Shown here piece after piece: positions 5,871 to 11,114 of a DNA stretch of 11,114 nt. The notes under the pieces are model-generated. The model ran no database searches, was not told where the DNA came from, and saw only the letters and a list, made by a program, of their open reading frames with translations. Position 1 is the stretch's first letter, and each line of letters opens with the position of its first letter. Position numbers and translations under genes: made by a program. The DNA comes from Oscillospiraceae bacterium (GTDB lineage Bacteria > Bacillota > Clostridia > Oscillospirales > UBA929). The stretch is from assembly GCA_009777435.1 (NCBI GenBank), contig WRLW01000031.1, positions 1-11,114 of the forward strand. Direction: 5' to 3'.

Positions 5871-5908
5871 GGGAAACTGCGTGCGCGTTACTGCGCGCGC
5901 GGTTTCCC
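5871..5908 (+). other. Strong hairpin between mglB and mglA
   Basis: GGGAAAC (5871-5877) pairs with GTTTCCC (5902-5908), and the stem continues inward through GC-rich sequence (GCGTGCG with CGCGCGC, allowing two G-U pairs) to about 15 pairs around a short loop. No T run follows. In binding-protein operons such hairpins often protect the upstream mRNA from 3' decay or partly stop transcription, so that the binding protein is made in excess over the ATPase and permease. Confidence 0.75.
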
Positions 5909-5936
5909 AATAAGCGGGAGACAGGGGTAGGAAATC

Positions 5937-7457
5937 ATGTCGGAATATATTCTGGAAATGAAGGATATCAGCAAATCCTTTCCGGGCGTCAAGGCCCTTG
6001 ACAAGGTGTCGCTCAAGCTTAGGCCGGGAACGGTACACGCGCTGATGGGCGAAAACGGCGCGGGCAAGTCTACCCTTATGAAATGCCTGTTCGGCGTTTA
6101 CTCAATGGACGAGGGCAGGATATTCTATAACGGCGAATATGTCAGGATCGCCAACCCCTTTGACGCGCTGAGAAAGGGCATCGCGATGGTGCATCAGGAG
6201 CTTCAGCCCATACCCGAGCGCTCCATTGCCGAGAATATTTTCTGCGGGCGTTATCCGGCAAAGCTGCCGGGGGTAGTGGATCACGCGAGGATGAACGCGG
6301 AAACGGCCGAGGTTCTGAAAAAGGTGGGTCTTGACCCTGAGCCTGAGCGGAAGCTGGGGACGCTTTCGGTGTCGCAGATACAGCTCGTGGAGATAGCGAG
6401 GGCTGTTTCGGTCGGCGCCCGTATCGTTATAATGGACGAACCCACCTCGTCGCTTACCAGCAGCGAGGTATCAAAGCTTTTCGGCATCATCGACAGTCTG
6501 CGCGAGGAAGGCGTCGCCATCATTTATATATCCCATAAGATGGACGAAATACTGCGCATTTCAAACGACGTCACCATTATGCGCGACGGCCAGTACATAG
6601 GGACATGGCCGGCCGGCGAGCTTACCACAGACCTTATCATAACGCGCATGGTTGGCCGGCAGATGACCAATCTGTTCCCGCGCAAGGAAAACACGCCCGG
6701 CGAAACTGTTCTGGAGGTCGAAAACTATACCTCGATAAACCCAAAGTCATTTCGCGGCATAAGCTTTAATCTTCGCAAGGGGGAGATACTCGGGGTCAGC
6801 GGACTGGTGGGCGCGCAGCGCACCGAGCTGATGGAGGGGCTGTTCGGGCTGAGGGCATCGGTTTCGGGCGCCATTATATATAAGGGCGTGAAGTTCAAAT
6901 GCTCGCGCCCGAAAGACGCGATCGACCACGGGATAGCGCTGCTGACCGAGGATCGGAGGCGCACAGGTATTTTCGGCGTGCTGTCGGTGGCCGACAATAT
7001 CTCGGTGGCGTCCATAAACAAGTTTCATAAATACAAGCTGATGATAGACGGCAAGAAGATCAACGAGCTTGTCGAGGCAAACGTAAAAAAGCTGAGCATC
7101 AAGACGCCGGGCATCAGAACGCTTATTCAGTCGCTGTCAGGCGGCAACCAGCAAAAGGTTATCGTCAGCCGCTGGTTGGCCAACGATCCCGACGTTTTTA
7201 TCATGGACGAACCCACGCGCGGAATCGACGTGGGCGCGAAGTATGAGATATACTGCATCATTGCCGACTTGGCAAAGCAGGGTAAAAGCATCCTTATGAT
7301 AAGCTCCGAAATGGGCGAGCTTATAGGTATGGCGGATCGCATCATGGTAATGTGCGACGGCCGTGTGACCGGCTTCGTGGAGGGTGACGAAATGAACGAG
7401 GAGACCATCATGGAGCTTGCCACGCGGTTTGAAACGGAGGATGAGAAGTATGCTTGA
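5937..7457 (+). CDS. mglA: Galactose/methyl-galactoside import ATP-binding protein MglA
   Basis: MglA is the cytoplasmic double-ATPase that powers sugar import through MglC. The 506 residues match the family length and contain two nucleotide-binding domains. The first has Walker A GENGAGKS (38-45), Q-loop HQE (86-88), the family's unusual signature LSVSQIQ (143-149), Walker B VIMDEP (164-169) and switch H200. The second has a degenerate Walker A, GLVGAQRTE (289-297), which is normal for sugar ATPases of this type, then signature LSGGNQQK (400-407) and Walker B FIMDEPTRGIDVG (421-433). It also shares MglA-specific stretches (ISHKMDEI, TEDRRRTGI, ISSEMGEL). The site GGGGTAGG about five bases before the ATG is weaker than that of mglB. 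Its end overlaps mglC by eight bases, so translation is likely coupled. Confidence 0.95.
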   Translation: MSEYILEMKDISKSFPGVKALDKVSLKLRPGTVHALMGENGAGKSTLMKCLFGVYSMDEGRIFYNGEYVRIANPFDALRKGIAMVHQELQPIPERSIAENIFCGRYPAKLPGVVDHARMNAETAEVLKKVGLDPEPERKLGTLSVSQIQLVEIARAVSVGARIVIMDEPTSSLTSSEVSKLFGIIDSLREEGVAIIYISHKMDEILRISNDVTIMRDGQYIGTWPAGELTTDLIITRMVGRQMTNLFPRKENTPGETVLEVENYTSINPKSFRGISFNLRKGEILGVSGLVGAQRTELMEGLFGLRASVSGAIIYKGVKFKCSRPKDAIDHGIALLTEDRRRTGIFGVLSVADNISVASINKFHKYKLMIDGKKINELVEANVKKLSIKTPGIRTLIQSLSGGNQQKVIVSRWLANDPDVFIMDEPTRGIDVGAKYEIYCIIADLAKQGKSILMISSEMGELIGMADRIMVMCDGRVTGFVEGDEMNEETIMELATRFETEDEKYA

Positions 7458-8460
7458 GGCGGTAAAAGGGGTACAGGGCAAAAAAGTCATAAATTTCCTG
7501 CTCAACAACGCCATAATAATTTTATTGGTAGCCATATCCATCGTGGTGGGTATCCTTCGCCCGTCGTTTTTCTCGACGCTCACCGCAAGCAACCTCATGC
7601 GCAACACGGCGGCGCGTTTTATAATCGCGCTCGGCGTTTCGGGGTGCCTGATAACCAGAGGCACCGACCTTTCGGCCGGGCGTTCCGTCGGGCTGGCGGC
7701 CTGTATAGCGGCCACGTTTATGCAGCGCTCGGATTACGCCAGCAAGGTGTATCCCAATATGGGGGATGTAAATATTCTTTTGGTGCTGCTGGGCGTTGTG
7801 CTGGTGGCCGTGATGTTCGGCGCCATAAACGGAACGGTTATTTCTTTTCTCAATGTACCGCCGTTTATCGCAACCTTGGGTATGCAGACCATTATTTACG
7901 GTATATGCCTGGTGTTCACCGGCGCGCAGCCCATAGGCGGCTTTCGTGAGGTCTACACGAATGTGGCGAGCGGGTCGCTGTTCGGTATAACGGTGCTGCC
8001 GTATTTGGCCATTATTTCAGCGGTCTGCGGTGTGATAATGTGGTTTGTGTACAACAAAACGGCGCACGGCAAATACCTGTACGCCATAGGCGGCAACGAA
8101 AACGCGGCCGAGGTCAACGGCATCAATACCCGCAGAACAAAGATTATCATCTACGCCACGGCCGGCGCGATGTACGGGCTTGCCGGTTTTCTGCTGGGCG
8201 GCAAGGCGGGCGGCACCTCCGTCAACCTCGGCTGGGGCTATGAGCTGGAGGCCATCGCCGGCTGTACGATAGGCGGCGTTTCGACAAACGGCGGCGTGGG
8301 GCGCGTGTCCGGTATTTTGGTGGGTGTGCTTGTGTTTGAGCTGCTCAGGATAGCCATGCAGTTTATGGGAGTGGAGCCGTCCTATACATACATTGTGCAG
8401 GGTCTTGTGATAGTATTGGCGGTCGCCGTTGATATGCGCAAATATGTCGCGAAAAAGTAA
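7450..8460 (+). CDS. mglC: Galactose/methyl-galactoside ABC transporter permease MglC
   Basis: MglC is the membrane channel of the importer (BPD_transp_2 family, shared with RbsC and XylH). From ATG 7450 it has 336 residues, the length of E. coli MglC. It has many hydrophobic helices and the family motifs IALGVSGCLITRGTDLSAGR (residues 58-77), FLNVPPFIATLG, YAIGGNENAAEVNGIN, YGLAGFLLGG and the GGV-GG loop before the last helices. I chose 7450 because GGAGG at 7436-7440 lies nine bases before it and the start overlaps the mglA stop by eight bases; an in-frame ATG at 7417 would add an arginine-rich stretch read inside mglA. A GC hairpin sits immediately after its stop codon. Confidence 0.94.
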   Translation: MLEAVKGVQGKKVINFLLNNAIIILLVAISIVVGILRPSFFSTLTASNLMRNTAARFIIALGVSGCLITRGTDLSAGRSVGLAACIAATFMQRSDYASKVYPNMGDVNILLVLLGVVLVAVMFGAINGTVISFLNVPPFIATLGMQTIIYGICLVFTGAQPIGGFREVYTNVASGSLFGITVLPYLAIISAVCGVIMWFVYNKTAHGKYLYAIGGNENAAEVNGINTRRTKIIIYATAGAMYGLAGFLLGGKAGGTSVNLGWGYELEAIAGCTIGGVSTNGGVGRVSGILVGVLVFELLRIAMQFMGVEPSYTYIVQGLVIVLAVAVDMRKYVAKK

Positions 8461-8665
8461 AGCGCCGCGCTGTGAGCGCGGCGAGGGCGGCCAAAGCGGG
8501 CCTAACCCGGAGCCTAAAGGCGCCAAGGAAAATTTCTATGACAAGATACCGCTGACGGCTAAGCAATTGGACGTGGTAATCGTCATATTGATTGCCGCGC
8601 TTGTCGCGGCTCTGACGCTGGGGGTTTTAATCGGGAACGGCGTCATAAGCGGCCCGAGATTTTAA
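8444..8665 (+). CDS. Small single-helix membrane protein at the end of the mgl operon
   Basis: A 73-residue reading frame starts at ATG 8444, inside the last codons of mglC, and ends just before the convergent exporter gene. The first 30 residues are polar and rich in Gly, Pro and Lys. NFYDKIPLTAKQLD at 30-43 leads into one strong hydrophobic helix (about 44-63), so the protein probably sits in the membrane with its N-terminus inside. I recall similar small proteins in Clostridia but know no function. No ribosome binding site precedes the ATG, so it would need translation coupled to mglC, and the start is uncertain. Nothing shows whether it contacts the transporter. Confidence 0.6.
   Translation: MSRKSKAPRCERGEGGQSGPNPEPKGAKENFYDKIPLTAKQLDVVIVILIAALVAALTLGVLIGNGVISGPRF
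8463..8483 (+). other. Perfect 8-bp GC hairpin just after the mglC stop
   Basis: CGCCGCGC (8463-8470) and GCGCGGCG (8476-8483) form a perfect stem with a five-base loop (TGTGA), two bases after the mglC stop codon. No T run follows. It lies inside the N-terminal codons of the small membrane protein, so it could limit read-through into that gene or stabilise the mgl mRNA. Confidence 0.55.
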
Positions 8666-8681
8666 TCTCCCTATGCGCCCC

Positions 8682-10511
8682 TCAGCCGCGGAAGCATAGC
8701 GGGGCGTGGTTTTCAGTCCTCTCATACCACTTCGCCTGCGCCGCCCACATGCCGGCGTATTTGCCCGGACGTGACAGCAGTTCGTCATGCGTTCCCGTGT
8801 CCACGATTTTCCCGGCGTCCATAACCACGATGCGGTGCGCCAGCTTCGCCGAGCCGAGCCGGTGCGTCACCACCACGGCGCATTTACCCTCGGCTAACCG
8901 CTGGAACTGTGTATATACCCTCGTTTCCTCAATGGGGTCGATGGCGGCCGTGGGTTCGTCTAACACGATAAAACCGTTAGTCCGGTACAGCCCGCGGGCA
9001 ATGGCCAATCGCTGCCATTGTCCGCCGGACAGGTCTATGCCGTCAAACTCCGGGGAGAGCATGGTATCAAGGCTTATAGATTCATCGTTAAAGTCGGCTT
9101 CGCGCAGCGCGGTTTGAACGCGGGCCATATCGTTTTGACAGGGGCGGCCGGGGGCGGTCGCCTTTACGCTGCTGATTGTTACGTTTTCCTCCAGCGTCAT
9201 TTTATAACGCTGGTATTTTTGAAATACGCCGGAAACGCCGTTGTACAGGCCGGCGGGCGCGGTTTCGGAGGTATCCAGCCCGCCCGCCGTTACTCTGCCT
9301 TCCGATGGCCGGTATATCCCGGTCAGCAATCTTACAAGCGTGCTTTTACCCGCTCCGTTTTCGCCCACAATGGCGACGGTTTCGCCGCTTGCTATGTTTA
9401 GCGATACATCCCGGACGGCGGGTTCCTCGCGGCCGGGATATGTGAAGCTGATATTTTGAGCGGTTATACCTTTGGTGAAGTCGGGGGTTCCGTCCGCGCC
9501 TGTACGCTCGGGCAAATCGAGAATACGAATATAGTTGGCAACCTTGCCCAAGTCTTTATTCATGCCGCCTAAGTGCATCGTGACTATTTCCCGCATGATA
9601 TTAAAAATCATACCCAGCGCGCTAAATACCGCAGCGAACGCGCCCACGGTTATCTCACCCGCCATTGTCGCGGTAAACAGCATATAGGTTGAGACTGCCA
9701 TGCCGGCAAAGCTCGTGGTATTTAACAATAACTGCAAAAGCGCCGTCTTGCGCTCGGCTCTCCATGTTTTACGGGTGAGCAGCGCCATCGTGTCGGAAAA
9801 CAGCTTGTGGAAGAACTTGAAAGCGCCCAATATGCGGGTTTCCTTGAAGTATTCCCGGTCACATAGGGTCTTTTGGTAGTATTCGTATTCACGCCGCAGA
9901 GGAGCGCTTTGTTCTTCCAGCTTGGTAAACACCTTTCCGCGCACGATTTGCGCCAGCATCGCGGGGAGGAATGAAATCATCACCGTAATCAGCAATATCG
10001 GTTTTAAGCTAAAAAGGTATGCTCCCACCGACGCGAAGTATATTCCATAGAAAAAGCCGATATTGAGAAAAGTCGTGCAATACTGCGATACCGAATTTGT
10101 TCCTTCTTTCGCTTTGTTTACGTCGTCAAGAAACGCCGTGTTTTCAAAATCGGCCGGATTGATGCGCTGCAGCTTTTTGTACAGAAGTGTTTTTATGTGT
10201 ACTGCGGATTTACCCTCTACGATAGACCAAAGGAAATTATGGACGCCGTTTATAATCTGCTGCCCAAAAGTGGCTCCCGCAAGTATTAACAAGGGGATAG
10301 CGCAGTCCGCGAAACCGATTTGTCCGATTGCCGCGCGGCTTATCGCGTCGAATAAGATTTGTGTGGCGATTACTACGGCTGTCCATGTAAGGGCGTGGAT
10401 AACGCTCATCGATATATTGGCTATGGTCGGCCATAGCGCGGCTCTAAACTGTATGGGGATGGTTCGCAGCACTGTTTTGAGAAAGGGATATTTTTTACGT
10501 TCTTCGCTCAT
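8682..10511 (-). CDS. ABC exporter half-transporter (fused membrane and ATPase domains)
   Basis: This 609-residue protein has the exporter layout: an N-terminal six-helix membrane domain (about 20-320) and a C-terminal ATPase. Visible ATPase features are A-loop Tyr in FTYPG (358), Walker A GENGAGKS (383-390), Q-loop FQK (Q431), signature LSGGQ (494-498), Walker B IVLDEP (515-520), the D-loop in AAIDP and switch His in VTHRLGS (550). The site looks fully catalytic. There is no N-terminal C39 peptidase domain, so leader-peptide cleavage is not expected. ATG 10511 overlaps the stop of the upstream half-transporter (ATGA), with GGGGGTGG just ahead; a GTG at 10520 is a less likely start. The pair probably forms a heterodimeric exporter of the multidrug/peptide type; substrate unknown. 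It converges on the mgl operon with a 16-base gap. Confidence 0.92.
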   Translation of the reverse strand: MSEERKKYPFLKTVLRTIPIQFRAALWPTIANISMSVIHALTWTAVVIATQILFDAISRAAIGQIGFADCAIPLLILAGATFGQQIINGVHNFLWSIVEGKSAVHIKTLLYKKLQRINPADFENTAFLDDVNKAKEGTNSVSQYCTTFLNIGFFYGIYFASVGAYLFSLKPILLITVMISFLPAMLAQIVRGKVFTKLEEQSAPLRREYEYYQKTLCDREYFKETRILGAFKFFHKLFSDTMALLTRKTWRAERKTALLQLLLNTTSFAGMAVSTYMLFTATMAGEITVGAFAAVFSALGMIFNIMREIVTMHLGGMNKDLGKVANYIRILDLPERTGADGTPDFTKGITAQNISFTYPGREEPAVRDVSLNIASGETVAIVGENGAGKSTLVRLLTGIYRPSEGRVTAGGLDTSETAPAGLYNGVSGVFQKYQRYKMTLEENVTISSVKATAPGRPCQNDMARVQTALREADFNDESISLDTMLSPEFDGIDLSGGQWQRLAIARGLYRTNGFIVLDEPTAAIDPIEETRVYTQFQRLAEGKCAVVVTHRLGSAKLAHRIVVMDAGKIVDTGTHDELLSRPGKYAGMWAAQAKWYERTENHAPLCFRG

Positions 10512-11114
10512 ACATACCACCCCCGCTGCGCCTCGAACATCTCGGCGTACTGTCCGGTTGCCGCCATCAGTTCATCGTGTGTGCCGCGCTCGATGATTTT
10601 GCCGCCGTCAATGACCAATATCTCGTCGGCCAGCTTGGTCGAGCCGAGGCGGTGGCTGATAAACACGGTCATTTTGCCCTCCATCAGCTTTTCAAATTCC
10701 TCATACACCCGGCTTTCGCTGACTGGGTCAAGGGCGGCGGTGGGTTCGTCAAGCATTTTCACAGGCGCGCGGGAAATCAGCGACCGCGCGATAGCCACGC
10801 GCTGCCACTGCCCGCCGGATATGTCCTGCCCGCCGTCTAATATTTTGCCTAACGGGGTGTCCATGCCGTTTTTCAATTCCGCGATGGTCTCGTCAAGCCC
10901 CGCTAAGGTTGCGGCTTTCCTTGCCCTCGTCTCACGCCCGCAGGCGTTGCCGGACGCAGCGTCACGCTGCTCGCCAATGGTTATGTTGTCTTTGAGCGGT
11001 ATGTAATATTTGGCAAAGTCTTGATACACGACGGAGAACAGAGCCTTGAGCGCGCTTGCGGGATAATCGCGAAGCTCAAGCCCGTTTATCAGTATCTCGA
11101 CGTCGTATTCGGTG
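10508..11114 (-). CDS. ABC exporter half-transporter, only the C-terminal ATPase part in the window
   Basis: The frame stays open to the right edge, so the membrane domain and start lie outside. The visible 201 or so residues hold the Q-loop region (SVVYQDFAKYYIPLKDNITIG), signature ISGGQ followed by WQRVAIARSL, Walker B VKMLDEPTAALDP, and the switch His in ISHRLGS. Walker A is just beyond the edge. The catalytic Glu and the His are both present, so this half too should bind and hydrolyse ATP. The signature differs slightly from its partner's LSGGQ. It ends with the 4-base ATGA overlap into the next half-transporter, which implies coupled translation and a shared complex. Confidence 0.93.
   Translation of the reverse strand, partial: TEYDVEILINGLELRDYPASALKALFSVVYQDFAKYYIPLKDNITIGEQRDAASGNACGRETRARKAATLAGLDETIAELKNGMDTPLGKILDGGQDISGGQWQRVAIARSLISRAPVKMLDEPTAALDPVSESRVYEEFEKLMEGKMTVFISHRLGSTKLADEILVIDGGKIIERGTHDELMAATGQYAEMFEAQRGWYV

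Noticed and set aside
5178..6038. Long - strand reading frame (286 codons) opposite mglB and the start of mglA
   Set aside because: Antisense shadow of well-identified genes; composition is typical of reverse-frame translation of GC-rich codons.
8278..8291. TTCGACA, a reverse 0A box core, inside mglC
   Set aside because: A single seven-base match deep inside a coding region is expected by chance.
8657..8706. Possible bidirectional terminator between the mgl operon and the exporter genes (GAGAT/ATCTC and CGCCCC/GGGGCG pairs)
   Set aside because: Stems are short or have a long loop, lie partly within coding sequence, and have no T run.

Overview
The window reads as chromosomal DNA of a moderately GC-rich, spore-forming (or formerly spore-forming) member of the Clostridia. 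The evidence is a Spo0A response regulator, SpoVAE and a broken SpoVAD (forespore dipicolinate-uptake proteins), AGGAGG-type ribosome binding sites, and a large serine recombinase of the kind common in clostridial mobile elements. No rRNA, tRNA or CRISPR array was seen.

Left part (1-2613), sporulation block. A truncated 3D-domain cell-wall protein runs leftward off the edge. A 378-base divergent intergenic region carries two perfect tandem 0A boxes and leads into spo0A, read rightward. The Spo0A DNA-binding domain is very well conserved, but its receiver has Glu where the phosphorylated Asp should be. Convergent with spo0A is spoVAE, preceded on its own strand by a large palindrome and by only the C-terminal 40% or so of spoVAD.

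Mobile part (about 2592-4742). The spoVAD reading frame loses homology and hits a stop about 100 bases from the end of an intact 560-residue large serine recombinase, which follows a small gene typical of clostridial mobile elements. The 5' part of spoVAD is not in the window. Either an element inserted into spoVAD, possibly one that excises to rebuild the gene as in the sigK/skin system, or sporulation is decaying here.

Middle part (4743-8665), sugar uptake operon read rightward: mglB (galactose/glucose-binding lipoprotein), mglA (double-ATPase), mglC (permease) and a small one-helix membrane protein that overlaps the end of mglC. An extended -10 promoter, a leader hairpin, and a strong hairpin between mglB and mglA suggest how expression is set and how the binding protein is made in excess.

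Right part (8682-11114), read leftward: two exporter-type ABC half-transporters with a 4-base overlap, the first cut by the window edge. They probably form a heterodimeric exporter of unknown substrate.
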